From JANXQG01 sp963719885 (GTDB lineage Bacteria > Planctomycetota > Planctomycetia > Pirellulales > Thermoguttaceae): 64,000 nucleotides of DNA. Made by a program: the position numbers and the translations under genes. Positions within the stretch are counted from its first letter, which is position 1. Each line of letters opens with the position of its first letter. Below, one piece after another: positions 18,254 to 27,500 of this stretch. Where the stretch lies: positions 186,001-250,000 of the forward strand of contig CAVRDP010000018.1 of the NCBI GenBank assembly GCA_963719885.1, read 5' to 3'. The notes below the pieces were generated by a model. That model worked only from the letters and a program-made list of their open reading frames with translations, was not told where the DNA came from and did not search any database.

Positions 18254-19336
18254 ATGCACCAGGATTTCGCAGATTGGTATCGCGTCGTTTCCATCGAGCC
18301 TAGAGAAGAGGATCTCCGGAAGCGCTGGAAGACCATCGAGTCTTTGGGGGAGACGACAGCGCCTGCCGATCTGTTTGAGTTGGTTCGACTGTTCTACAAT
18401 CTTCCATTCCGCGGGGAGCAATTCCTCACGAAGTTCCGCGATGCGTTCAAGGCAAATGACGATGTATTCCCCATGCGAGGCAACGATGCGGAACTCCAGG
18501 TTCTTGCCGGTGCGTCCCTTGCTCACCATTTCTCCTACGAAGAACCTTGGGGGAGCGCATCAGCCCTTGCGGTGCTTTCTGCCGGTTGCCAAGGCCTTCG
18601 AGACGCACCGGTGCCATCCATCGTTGCCCTCGCTGAAGAAAGCCTTGCCGAATGCTCTGCTTCTCTCCGAACGGTCGGTGCAGATGCGGAATCGCCAAGA
18701 ACCAATTTCGATGCAGAGTTGGCGACTCTCAAAGCGGTATTTCCCCAGAACACCGTCGCAAGCCTTGCAGAGCCCTTAACCAAAATTCTCCAGGCACTGA
18801 TCGGTTCCGTTGGGTTGCTCAGCCGCCTGGAGAAACAGCAGCTCTTGCGCACGGAGGAGTCGAATGTTCTCTGGTGGCTCTTTGGAGAACGCAGCCGGGA
18901 TCTGGAGCGACCATTCAGCAAGCTGGATCCTCCTGGTGCCTGTCTTATCGGCGCTAAAGAACTGGCCGATATGACCACGAGCCTAGCCGGCCCGTTTGCA
19001 GCGGAGGCTTTCTTGGATAAGGTGTTGCGTCTTGCTCATCCGGTGCTCGATGCAGAGGTCAGTATCGCGGAGGCGGTAACTGCGTGCCCGTTGGAATGGC
19101 AACGTAACTTGATCGAAGCCGATGGGGCAAACTCTCTCGCCAGTCTTTGCCCGATCCATCTGGCGGTAGCCAAGTGCGTCGAAGCTGAAGGGAAAAAAAC
19201 CTGGCACGGCCCGTTCCAAACCCTCTCGGGACTGAAAGCAACCGCCAAGTTGCCTCCGCTCGGCTTGGCCCTACAGACGTACCGAGAGAGGCTTTTGCTT
19301 CGCGCTTTCGTCAAATTGGGGGCGCGTCATGTCTGA
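18254..19336 (+). CDS. GTPase-associated system all-helical protein (GASH)
   Basis: 360 aa, with AAAGGAGC 8 bp before the ATG. The N-terminus 'FADWYRVVSIEPREEDLRKR' and the all-alpha composition throughout are those of the GASH family that accompanies paired GTPases in conflict operons. No catalytic motif is seen. Its 3' end overlaps the next gene by 8 bp, implying translational coupling. It is probably a scaffold linking the phosphoesterase to the GTPases; that role is inferred from its constant neighbourhood. Confidence 0.75.
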   Translation: MHQDFADWYRVVSIEPREEDLRKRWKTIESLGETTAPADLFELVRLFYNLPFRGEQFLTKFRDAFKANDDVFPMRGNDAELQVLAGASLAHHFSYEEPWGSASALAVLSAGCQGLRDAPVPSIVALAEESLAECSASLRTVGADAESPRTNFDAELATLKAVFPQNTVASLAEPLTKILQALIGSVGLLSRLEKQQLLRTEESNVLWWLFGERSRDLERPFSKLDPPGACLIGAKELADMTTSLAGPFAAEAFLDKVLRLAHPVLDAEVSIAEAVTACPLEWQRNLIEADGANSLASLCPIHLAVAKCVEAEGKKTWHGPFQTLSGLKATAKLPPLGLALQTYRERLLLRAFVKLGARHV

Positions 19337-20284
19337 AAGTGTGGACGGAGCCGTGGCGGGCCGGGAATCGCAGGCGCCCAATTCTCAGACTATTGCTCAA
19401 TCGCTCGTGGATCTTCCTTCGGGCAAGGGATTGACGGCAGATGAAGCTGGCGAGATCATGCGAAGATCGTTTACGAGCGTGATTCTTTTCGCCGGTACCG
19501 AAGCATCAGGGAAGACCACCCTCCTTTCGACCTTGTACTTGCTTTTCCAGGAAAGGAGCATTTGCCGGCCACATCTTTGCGGGGTCGCAAACCCTTGTCG
19601 GCTTCGAGACTCGGCTCTATTTCTCACGCACTGCGTCGAAGCGGGACAAACCGACCACAGAGCGGACGAAATTGTCGGAGTACCTCCACCTCCGTGTTCG
19701 GCGAGAAGATCTATCCCAGCCAAGCCGCGATCTTCTTCTCTGCGATCTTTCCGGAGAAGACTTTCGGGAAGCGAAAGATTCCAGCGAAGCCTGTCGCCGT
19801 CTTAAAGTCATCCTGCGAGCTGACCGGTTCGTGCTCCTTGTTGACGGCGAGAAGTTATCCCGTTCCGAGAGCCGGCAGCGCGCAGAATGATCCCATGACG
19901 CTCTTGCGAAACTGCCTAGACACGGGGATGCTCGATAGTTCGTCTTCGGTCGATTTGCTCTTCACCAAGTGGGATGTCGTTGAAGCAAACGCCGATAAAA
20001 TCGCTATCGCCGCCTTTGCCGACCACGTGGAAGCGGATTTTCGCAGCCAATTCGGGGCTCGTGTTCGCGAACTCAAAGCCGCTCGGATAGCAGCCCACCC
20101 ATCGGAGGCGGATCTGCCACTCGGTTACGGGTTGGACGACCTGTTTCCAACATGGGTGGACGCAGTGCCGAGCGGCAAAGCGGTACGTCGCCCGCCATTT
20201 GTTGATTCACACAACCAGTCCGAGTATGACCGATATCTACGTCGGCGATTCCCCGCGATTGTTCAGAAGAGCGAGCAACCATGA
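19329..20284 (+). CDS. DO-GTPase2-type GTPase of conflict system, two frameshifts
   Basis: Three successive frames together encode one GTPase of about 318 residues. Frame 1 (19329 to ~19555) holds the P-loop 'ILFAGTEASGKTTLLSTLY'. Frame 2 (~19555 to ~19884) holds the switch-II region 'LLLCDLSGEDFREAKDSS' and 'RFVLLVDGEKLSR'. Frame 3 (~19884 to 20284) holds the base-specificity motif 'LLFTKWDVVEAN'. Each crossover restores similarity exactly, pointing to two single-base indels rather than gene loss. It overlaps GASH upstream and DO-GTPase1 downstream (ATGA). Function as read is lost unless the indels are sequencing errors. Confidence 0.75.
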
Positions 20285-21195
20285 CAATTCACGAACGAAA
20301 GGTGCTAGTCGTCGGACTCCCGCAAACGGGGAAAACCACCTTTCTCGCCGCCCTCTGGTCCGTCGTCGGGTCCAACGAAGTTGAAGGCTCGCTTCGGCTT
20401 GAGAAATTGGAAGGTGACAAACAACACCTCAACGAGATCCGGGACCTCTGGGCCGACTGTGATGAGATTCCCCGGACCCGCGTTGCGAACGAGTGTATCG
20501 TTTCAATGCGGCTCAACGACGTGAGATCCGACACCAGCAGTGAGTTCTTTTTCCCAGACATGGATGGCGAATCGTTCCAGAGGCATTGGACTGATCGACT
20601 CTGGTCCACCTCCTATCGAGACCTTGTCAGGGAGTCATCCGGGGTCTTATTGTTCATCCATCCTGCGAAAGTTAAAGAATCACCCCTCATCCGAGAGGCG
20701 CAGCCCCTTGTAAAACGCCTTGCCACGGATGTCGGCAGAGGCAAGGATGCAGAATCCCAGACGCCGTCGAAAGCCGGGACTGCGGGATCTCAGACAGTAC
20801 CAACCGACCCGCTATTTGCCCCCACTCAAGTCCAGTTGGTGGAACTCCTGCAATTTATCGGATTTGACAGGGAACGGGACGACGGGGTGCATCTCGGTGT
20901 CATCGTTTCGGCATGGGACATCGTGATGAAACAGGCAAGCAACACTCCCGAAGACTGGCTCGCGCAACGTCTTCCCTTGCTGTATCAATTCCTTGTCGCC
21001 CATTCTGACACGGTCCCGTTTCAGATTTTTGGTGTCAGTGCCCAGGGCGGCGATCTGAAGGATGCACAACAGCTTCGGCAAAGTGTTCGGCCTTCGGAAA
21101 GGATTATTGTGATGCACGGAGCCGAGCGGTCGCACGACATCACAACACCTGTTCGATGGGTCATGGTTGCTTCGGACGAAGCCAGCGTACCTTGA
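20281..21195 (+). CDS. DO-GTPase1-type GTPase of conflict system
   Basis: 304 aa, intact. P-loop 'VVGLPQTGKTTFLAALW' (~9-25), switch-II 'FFFPDMDGESFQ' in place of the usual DxxG, and 'GVIVSAWDIVMK' where NKxD is usual. The SAWD variant is typical of this group. It overlaps the preceding GTPase by 4 bp and is followed after 13 bp by GAP1. Two unlike GTPases encoded side by side are the hallmark of 'double-GTPase' conflict systems, where they are thought to act as a nucleotide-dependent switch. Confidence 0.85.
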   Translation: MTIHERKVLVVGLPQTGKTTFLAALWSVVGSNEVEGSLRLEKLEGDKQHLNEIRDLWADCDEIPRTRVANECIVSMRLNDVRSDTSSEFFFPDMDGESFQRHWTDRLWSTSYRDLVRESSGVLLFIHPAKVKESPLIREAQPLVKRLATDVGRGKDAESQTPSKAGTAGSQTVPTDPLFAPTQVQLVELLQFIGFDRERDDGVHLGVIVSAWDIVMKQASNTPEDWLAQRLPLLYQFLVAHSDTVPFQIFGVSAQGGDLKDAQQLRQSVRPSERIIVMHGAERSHDITTPVRWVMVASDEASVP

Positions 21196-21208
21196 GAACT
21201 TAAGCAAA

Positions 21209-23338
21209 ATGCGAATCGAACAGACAATTCACGGGTACTCTGACGGGCACCACCTGCTTGCCACGTCAAGGGAACTCCCGATCAACGCCAAGTACGCAAT
21301 GTTGGCCCTGAGCGACATGTCCGGGCGCAGCATGGTGCCGGGCTTCGAGGAATACCTTACCGGCTACCCCGTACCAGAGACCAGCCTGTATGCGATCGCC
21401 AAGACTTGGTACGCTCCAGAAATGGAGCGTCCCGGGTGTGTCTGGACCCATACACTCTTGATTGAGAATCGCAACTTGGGAGAGGTTCCGGACCTCGCCT
21501 GTTTCCGCCTCTTGTTTCGGCGTCCAGTCCGCCAGAGTACAGGACATTCTTGGGACGGTTACCATTTAGCCTTGGAAGTTCCGGACTCGCAGCAGGGCCT
21601 GTGCAACCCGTCATCAACCCCGGCCCCAGTCGTGAGGTCGCTCCTCATGGCACTTTATGGAACGCCCGACAGACCCGTCGTCTTGCCTGCCATGGACTCT
21701 AACCGCTTTGAGGAACTGGTGCTGGCATTCTGGAGTCAGCAATGGCCAAGCCTTCGAGCCTCGTTCCGATTTTGTAGCGGTGCCATCGCAAATAGGACGT
21801 TCCGACGGAAGACTTTTCGATCTCCAAGTGGTTCCCTTGACCTCGGTTCGTGAGTTCCGCCAAGATGTTTCTTCTGCACCTGTTGTGATTGACGAGCCAA
21901 ACCCGAATCTTGCTGAAACTACTCAGTGGATCGAAGACGCACTCGGGGACCTGTACCAAGGAGTTGGGGGAAGGCTTCGGCTCCTCCTACGCTCGTACGC
22001 CGGCAGGGAGCTAGACGGACGACGTGCGTTTGAGCCGCTCACCGAACTGTTTCCCCTTGCCGAAGAGATTATCGGGCGACAAAGTACAACGTATTCTCTG
22101 ATCGACCTTGTCGGCAAACACTACCCCATGTCGTCTCAAGCGGTTGCGTTGAAGCAAGAAGTCGCGGGCCGGACCGCGAGTCTGGCACGAACCCTCTTGC
22201 CAGAAACTTCTGAGGCCGAGACCCTCCGGGCACTAGCCACAACAAGCGAAAGTGTTGCGTACGATCCGGTGGCCTTGGCGCTTGCAGAGCGTTCTAAGTT
22301 GCTTTGGCACGAAGACCAGCACACCGCTCTGCAACTCGTTGATTTCCTGATCCGTAACGACCACAATCCTCTCGGCGCGAACATTCTCCTCTACCTCATT
22401 GAGAATGTTTCGATCGAAGAAGCGACTCAACACTCCAGTTCGGTTCCCGGTCTTATCGCCACGATGATTCGCTTGAATCCATCGGCCGCTGCGACTGCCG
22501 ACCTTTGGCGGGGGCCGAGGGACCGGCAGCAGGAACTCTTCGACGCTGCCACCGCGGGAAGGGATACCCCGGAGGATCTGCAACGAGCAATGGTAGTTGG
22601 CATGCTTCGGGCCGGTTCGGAGGCAGTCGCAGAGCGGGCCATCGCAAGATTTGGGCCGTGTGCAGTATCTGCCGTACTCTCGTGGTTTGATGACTCAGGC
22701 GCTAGCTCTCCGTCGGATTTGGCTTATGGCTGGCGCAGGGCTCTTGCGTCTCACTCTCAGGCAATGCTCGATTGGCTGTCGTCGACGCCCGCGATCCGCG
22801 AGGTTTCCTCTGTCCTCGTCGCCGATCTGTGTAACCCCCACTCCCCAGACGTTCATCGCGTAGATGTGAAGACCTGGCTCCGGCCTCCGCGAGAACCGCT
22901 GGGAGCCGTACCAACGTCCGCGCAAATCGTCTGCGAGCTTTCCTCCTGGCGCTCGGTTTCGACAACCCCAACCCTGGTTCTGATGAATTGGTGGTATGTT
23001 CTTTCGCGACGGTCCATTCGGCTGTTGGCAACGGGAAACTGGAGTATGACTCCTGGGCGTGGCTCGAAGACCAGTTGCCAACCCTTTCTTGGGGCCGGAA
23101 CTGGGACAGGTGCGAACGCTTGCGGCGCGGGCTCGTTGAATACTTTGAGAAATACCAGTGGCCAGTCTCGCAGTTTCTCATGTGTTCGCCGAATAACGAT
23201 GCCCTTCGCGAGCTTCTCAAGTCTTGCGAAAAGGCGGACGCTGGCAGCGATCTCCTAAAGAGAATCAAGCAAGCGATAGAAAATGGCGAACTTGCGATTG
23301 ACCCGCAACAGCGGAACCTTATTAAGTGGTATCTTTGA
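21209..23338 (+). CDS. GTPase-associated protein 1 (GAP1, N1-type), two frameshifts
   Basis: The ATG at 21209 begins 'MRIEQTIHGYSDGHHLLATS', followed by 'FEEYLTGYPVPETSLYAIAK' and 'EMERPGCVWTHTLLI', the signature of GAP1-N1. The frame changes at about 21803, restoring 'LFDLQVVPLTSVREFRQDV', and again at about 22920, restoring 'ANRLRAFLLALGFDNPNPG' to the natural end at 23338 ('QQRNLIKWYL'). The assembled product is about 709 residues, with helical middle and C-terminal parts as expected for GAP1-M/C. It is last in the operon. The family is known from computational descriptions of GTPase-centred systems; no biochemistry is assigned here. Confidence 0.75.
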
Positions 23339-23409
23339 CGCAGGCTTTGCCCGCCGTGGCCGCGCAGGCCAAGAATCGTAGCCAGTCTACCAAGGCCGAC
23401 CGCCATGAC

Positions 23410-24090
23410 TTACGGGGCATCCTCGTCGTCGCCTCCGCCAGAAAGCCTTTGGACGCTGACTTCCAGCAGCCGAATCACCCCTTGAATCTCGGCGTCGGTC
23501 AGCAGGCTCACCAGGTTTGCGGCGACGTTGGGGGAGACGTTCCACCGTTCCAACGCCGCGTACATCGGCGCGATCGCTTCGTCTGGTAAGTCTAGCTTTT
23601 CCTTAAGATGGCGGGCACGGTCCGGCGGCATGTCCTGGAAGTCCTCGATCAGCAGAAAGTCCTCGTCGTCCCAGAACTCGTCAAACAGATCATCCAGCCG
23701 ATGGGATGCCCGTCTGATGATCGTGGACGGAACCTTGCGCGGGCCACCCTGGAGCCAAGCGACGGCGACATCCGGCATGTCGTGGATGATCCGGCCGGCC
23801 GTCTCGCAGGCGGCGTAAACGATAGCGGCGTCCAGGAGCGATGCCTCGATAAGGTCTGGTTGACGGTGCCGAGCCCAGGTGTCGGCAAGCAGATCAACCT
23901 GCACCGGTAGTGGCACTTGTTCCAGGAAAGGCACCTCGCTCAAATAGCCGGCCTGGAAATCAGGCTCTTCGTCTTCAAGGTCGCGGCAGAGTTCGATGTC
24001 GGTGAGCGTTTCCTGGACGGCAAGGCGGAAGGCCACGTAGGCCAGGTCGTTCTGGGGCAGTCGCACTGAGTCGCCGTAGCAGGTGAGCAT
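23410..24090 (-). CDS. Hypothetical acidic helical protein (226 aa)
   Basis: Intact frame with an ATG at 24090. The product is acidic and helical ('LTDIELCRDLEDEEPDFQAG', 'VDLLADTWARH', 'DDLFDEFWDDEDFL') and has a Gly/Asp-rich tail. It resembles hypothetical proteins I associate with planctomycete genomes, but I know no function. It is convergent with GAP1 (72-bp gap) and not in an obvious operon. Confidence 0.65.
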   Translation of the reverse strand: MLTCYGDSVRLPQNDLAYVAFRLAVQETLTDIELCRDLEDEEPDFQAGYLSEVPFLEQVPLPVQVDLLADTWARHRQPDLIEASLLDAAIVYAACETAGRIIHDMPDVAVAWLQGGPRKVPSTIIRRASHRLDDLFDEFWDDEDFLLIEDFQDMPPDRARHLKEKLDLPDEAIAPMYAALERWNVSPNVAANLVSLLTDAEIQGVIRLLEVSVQRLSGGGDDEDAP

Positions 24091-24238
24091 GCTCCTATCG
24101 TCCTGAATTGGCGGCCGGCGTCAAGCCCCGCGATGCACGGGCTTGGTCAACAGGTGACTTGGGACAGCACCAACGACGACTTGGGACGTTGTCCTCCTGG
24201 TCCCTGGAGCCCCTGGCCAAGTCGTCGGCGACCCCGGC

Positions 24239-24337
24239 ATGAAGACCGTGCTCATGCTGGTCATCGACATGGCCTTCATGGTCAGCATGATGCTGGCCGT
24301 CGTCGTGGCGCTATTGTGCCAACCAGGGCCACAGTGA
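24239..24337 (+). CDS. Possible 32-residue membrane peptide
   Basis: ATG at 24239, TGA at 24335-24337. The product is a single hydrophobic helix rich in Met, Leu and Val (MKTVLMLVIDMAF ... VVVALLCQPGPQ). No ribosome-binding site is obvious, and the GC content makes chance frames likely. It is kept because the Lys-then-hydrophobic layout is that of single-pass peptides. Confidence 0.3.
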   Translation: MKTVLMLVIDMAFMVSMMLAVVVALLCQPGPQ

Positions 24338-24377
24338 GGAACTGTCATAAGGAGGTCGGGATTCTTTCGTCCAACCC

Positions 24378-24422
24378 GTCCAATGCGTCCAACCGGGACG
24401 GCACGGCGCGGACGCATTGGAC
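24378..24422. repeat. Long inverted repeat between gene remnants
   Basis: GTCCAATGCGTCC (24378-24390) is repeated inverted at 24410-24422 with a 19-nt spacer, and weaker flanking CGTCCAA/TTGGACG units extend the symmetry. It has no T-run on either side, so a recombination or protein-binding site is as likely as a terminator. Confidence 0.55.
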
Positions 24423-24481
24423 GCACTGGACGCAGTTATTTCGACCTTGTACTATATGGCCCAGGCTCGCCAGAATTGACG

Positions 24482-24765
24482 CTACGGCGTCCTGGGGCTT
24501 TGGTCCCGAAGGCTACTCCCCCTCCGTAGAGCCGCCGTTCCGAACTTCTCCTTGATCTCGTCGGCCACGGTGTCTACCTGGCCATACTTCTTCCGCTCCT
24601 CGCCGTCGAAGAGCATGCCCTGGACCTGTCCCGTGTCGTCCAGACCACTAACGCCCACGCCCAGGAGCCGCACGGGTAGGTGCCCCCGCCGGGAGCCGCT
24701 GGCACAGAAACTCGTCGGCCACCTGCCACAGCTCGTCGGTGATGTGCGGCGGGGTCCTTAGCATC
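24482..24765 (-). pseudogene. dinB: DNA polymerase IV (DinB) C-terminal remnant, frameshifted
   Basis: Minus-strand frames give 'RTPPHITDELWQVADEFL' and, after a shift near 24683, 'LLGVGVSGLDDTGQVQGMLF' and 'ADEIKEKFGTAALRRGSSL', the little-finger end of Y-family DinB polymerases. The polymerase core (about 300 residues) is absent. This is a cut-down chromosomal gene at the left border of the NagB cassette. Confidence 0.7.
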
Positions 24766-24812
24766 GACGGGTACGCCATCTTGAGCCGGGAAGGCACCGC
24801 GCTGGTCGCCGC

Positions 24813-24900
24813 GAAAAAATCAATTTTGTTTCCCACCTTGGCAGCCCAACAGCCTTTAAGAGACCAGCGACACGTGTGTCGTACGTTCACGCCGGGAAAA
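24813..24900 (+). promoter_or_regulatory. Shared upstream element, copy A
   Basis: It contains TTGTTTCCCACCTT, then CCTTTAAGAGACC, GCGACAC and TTCACGCCGGGA, in the same order and close to the same spacing as copies at 27501-27599 and 40768-40866. It ends 74 bp before the start of the small gene of the NagB cassette. Copy A is the most diverged of the three long copies, and its third block is the palindromic CGACACGTGTGTCG. Confidence 0.6.
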
Positions 24901-24973
24901 CCGCCGGCGGTTCTGCGGGAAAACTCGATCACATGGCCGTCGAGGCCATGCACGTACAACGAAAGGGAGAACC

Positions 24974-25189
24974 ATGCGGTCGGTATCGCTTTCTGGTCTG
25001 AATCGTCGAGCGGCCTTGAAGCTCGCCCAAAGTCTCGGCTGTAGGATTGAGCCGGTTCGGTGTTCTGGGGAAGTGCGTGTGCATCACCCCAATCTGCCGC
25101 GGCCGATCCTGTTGAACGGCCGTCGCAAAGACGTTGCACGGATACTGACAAGTGCCCTTCAACGTCTTGTCCAGCAGAACGAGGAGTGA
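24974..25189 (+). CDS. Small basic protein, weakly HicA-like (71 aa)
   Basis: ATG at 24974 after AAAGGGAGAACC. The order helix ('SGLNRRAALKLAQSLGC'), strands ('RIEPVRCSGEVRVHHP', 'RPILLNGRRKD') and helix ('VARILTSALQRL') resembles the small dsRBD-like fold of HicA toxins. However, the catalytic Gly-Ser-His-His segment is not conserved, and no HicB partner follows. It is first in a unit with nagB and an AAA ATPase (77-bp gap). It might be a nucleic-acid-binding accessory; this is uncertain. Confidence 0.6.
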   Translation: MRSVSLSGLNRRAALKLAQSLGCRIEPVRCSGEVRVHHPNLPRPILLNGRRKDVARILTSALQRLVQQNEE

Positions 25190-25266
25190 ACTTGATTATG
25201 GGGCTGATTCTACGCGCCCCTTGCCGGGCAGAGATCCCGGCGCAACTCACAACAGGAGAACTTAGC

Positions 25267-26100
25267 ATGCATGTCGTAATCTGCCAATGCGAGGAGGACC
25301 TCAACTATTACGCCGCAAGGATCTCCGCCGATTTGGTTCTCGCCAACCCCGAGGCCAAGTTTACCTTCGCGACCGGCGGAACCCCACTGGGGGCCTACCG
25401 AGAGCTAGTCCGGCTGTCCGGAGAGGAGCATCTCGACTTCTCGTTGGCAACGGCGTTCCACCTGGACGAATACTGCGGCCTGAGCAAGGAGCATCCCCAG
25501 TCCTATCGACGCTACCTGGAAAACCATCTCTTCGATCATCTCAATTTCGGGGTAGTTCACTTCTTGGACGGAACCGCAGGCAATCTGCAAGAGGAATGCC
25601 ACCGCTATGACCGGCTGCTCCAGGGCGGCGTGGACTTGTTGGTGGCGGGCATTGGCCCCAATGGACACCTGGCGTTTAACGAGCCGCCCTCCGACCTCGA
25701 CGGCACGACTCACATGCAGGACCTGTGCCGCGTGACGCGCGACGCAAACGCCCGTTTCTTTGATGGTCAAATCGACCAGGTCCCCCCGCAAGCGCTGACC
25801 CAGGGGATCAAGAACATCATGGACGCTCGACAGATCATTGTCTTGGCCACGGGCGGCGGCAAAGCCGAAGCTGTCCGCCGCGCAGTGGAAGGACCACTGA
25901 CGGGAATGTGCCCGGCGAGTGCTTTGCAGCGACACCCGAACGCGACGTTCCTCATCGACCAATCCGCGGCAGGGAACCTCCAAGAAAAGGATGCCCACGC
26001 CGAGCACCTTGATCTTGATACGCTGGCCGCTATCACGGGCCGGCCTTGGAACCGAACCGTGGAGTTCCCAGGGAGTCCAATTTCTACCGGAGGAAAGTGA
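25267..26100 (+). CDS. nagB: Glucosamine-6-phosphate deaminase/isomerase-like protein (NagB family)
   Basis: 277 aa from the ATG at 25267, which has AGGAGA 7-12 bp upstream; the longer open frame to 25060 lacks a site. Family motifs: 'FATGGTPLGAYREL' (phosphate-binding loop), 'AFHLDEYCGLSKEHPQSYR', 'AGIGPNGHLAFNEPPSDL' with catalytic His and Glu, and 'VLATGGGKAEAVRRAVEGPL'. The residue matching E. coli Asp141 is Asn, as in many bacterial NagB proteins. The expected reaction is glucosamine-6-P to fructose-6-P plus ammonia. Its stop overlaps the start of an AAA ATPase (TGATG), an unusual partner for a sugar enzyme, so the enzyme may have been recruited to another pathway. Confidence 0.85.
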   Translation: MHVVICQCEEDLNYYAARISADLVLANPEAKFTFATGGTPLGAYRELVRLSGEEHLDFSLATAFHLDEYCGLSKEHPQSYRRYLENHLFDHLNFGVVHFLDGTAGNLQEECHRYDRLLQGGVDLLVAGIGPNGHLAFNEPPSDLDGTTHMQDLCRVTRDANARFFDGQIDQVPPQALTQGIKNIMDARQIIVLATGGGKAEAVRRAVEGPLTGMCPASALQRHPNATFLIDQSAAGNLQEKDAHAEHLDLDTLAAITGRPWNRTVEFPGSPISTGGK

Positions 26101-27293
26101 TGGAGAAGCAACTTGTCGTTGAACGTCGGCTGAAACGCCGCGTGGAACAATCACGGGTGACCCGGCAGATCCAACGATTGTGCGCCCTCGCCATGAAGGG
26201 AAGGCGGGGTAAGGGATGGACGTTTGGCCTTTCCGGACGAATCCGCGAACCGAAGTTCGTGGGTGGGGTCTGGGTATATCGGGTCAAGATCATCTTCGAG
26301 ACCACCACGAACCGGGCCACAGTGGTTCACAAGTGGCCAGCGATTGCCAAGCGGTTCGCCGAGGCCGGCACCGCCAGCGGATTGGCGGTCGCCCCTTGGC
26401 GCGTTATCCAACCGGAAGGGTTTTGTGGAGTTCCCGGAGACGTTAGCCGGCCGCAAAGTGAGGCGCCGCGGGGCAGTCAGTTGGCCGAACAACCCAAGAC
26501 CCTTGGTAAGATCCACCTGGACGGAGAATGTGCGTTCGACAAGATCTTCGGCCGGGAACCACACATTCGTCTTATTCGCGATGCAATCCGGCTTGCCACC
26601 GAAACGAACTGGCAGAAGAGGATGCACACCCTTCTTTTTGGTCCGCCCGGCTCGGGCAAATCGGAGATCCTGAGGGCCCTGGCCTCAACCCTCGGGGAAG
26701 AGAACGAAGCGTATAAGTGGTTCGATGCGCCCACCATGACCAGGGCCGGCGCAGTTGAGGTCCTTATGAAAAGCACGACGATACCACCCGTACTCTTCCT
26801 CGAAGAAGTCGAGAAGGTCGAGGAACAGGCGCTGCGCCGGCTGCTAGGGGTGATGGACACCCGTGGGGTTATCCGAAGGACGAACTATCGGGTGGGCGAC
26901 GAAGCTCGAAACGTCCGGATGCTGGTGGTTGCCACGGCCAACGACCCGGCCGTTCTCCGAAGTCAGATGTCGGGAGCCCTCTTTTCGCGTTTTCAAAATC
27001 GAATCTACTGTGCCCCACCCGACCGTGACGTCATGCGAAAGATTCTGGAACGAGAAGTCCGGGAGATCAACGGCAAGATGGAATGGGTCGAACTCGCTCT
27101 CCGTTTTGCCTACGACGAGCAGGGACTGCGTAACCCGCGGGACATTATTGCAACTCTGTCCCTTGGTAGGGACCGGCTTCTGGACAATTCGTTCCAGCGC
27201 GATCGGCAGGAGACGAGGGAGCCAGAGCCAGACCAGCCAGCGGCATTGAACGGATCGAATGGTCGCTTGCATTTCGTCCCTGAATCCCGCTGA
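26100..27293 (+). CDS. AAA ATPase with novel N-terminal domain, coupled to NagB
   Basis: 397 aa; the ATG at 26100 overlaps the nagB stop and has GGAGGAAAG upstream. Residues 1-130 are a basic region without recognised family ('RRLKRRVEQSRVTRQIQRL', 'WTFGLSGRIREPKFVGGVW'). Residues ~150-370 are an AAA module: Walker A 'LLFGPPGSGKSE', Walker B 'PVLFLEEVEKVE', sensor 1 'MLVVATANDP' and arginine-finger region 'GALFSRFQNRIY'. It resembles MoxR/RuvB-like or Lon-like AAA modules in general shape. Translational coupling to nagB indicates a fixed stoichiometry or shared complex; the process served is unknown. Confidence 0.8.
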   Translation: MEKQLVVERRLKRRVEQSRVTRQIQRLCALAMKGRRGKGWTFGLSGRIREPKFVGGVWVYRVKIIFETTTNRATVVHKWPAIAKRFAEAGTASGLAVAPWRVIQPEGFCGVPGDVSRPQSEAPRGSQLAEQPKTLGKIHLDGECAFDKIFGREPHIRLIRDAIRLATETNWQKRMHTLLFGPPGSGKSEILRALASTLGEENEAYKWFDAPTMTRAGAVEVLMKSTTIPPVLFLEEVEKVEEQALRRLLGVMDTRGVIRRTNYRVGDEARNVRMLVVATANDPAVLRSQMSGALFSRFQNRIYCAPPDRDVMRKILEREVREINGKMEWVELALRFAYDEQGLRNPRDIIATLSLGRDRLLDNSFQRDRQETREPEPDQPAALNGSNGRLHFVPESR

Positions 27294-27500
27294 ACAGCAG
27301 GACCGCCCACGGCCATTTATGCAGGCGCACGGCCGCTTCGGCGATGGGAAGGGCGGGAAACCGCGGCGGCTAGTCGCGAGGGCCACGCCGGTGAACAACA
27401 CCGCCATCGCGGCGACGATCCCGCCCCCGGCGGGAGACCTCGTCGTCATCCTCCTGTCGAGGCGGAGATACCGCGGCATCTCCTCGACTCTCCGTTGAGG
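27294..27500 (+). pseudogene. Remnant related to the small gene at 36.5 kb
   Basis: One frame reads 'GPPTAIYAGARPLRRWEGRE', closely matching 'GAPTAIYASTWPLRRLEGRE' of the gene at 36517-36849; the nucleotide sequences (27310-27365 and 36699-36755) are also alike. There is no start codon, and the match ends after about 25 residues. Confidence 0.5.

Noticed and set aside
19562..19860. First part of the third DO-GTPase2 frame read as a separate gene
   Set aside because: The residues before about 19884 in that frame are unrelated; similarity lies in the other two frames there.
24648..25304. 218-codon minus-strand frame spanning the regulatory element and the NagB start
   Set aside because: Only its last ~35 residues are real (dinB remnant); the rest is antisense to the cassette.
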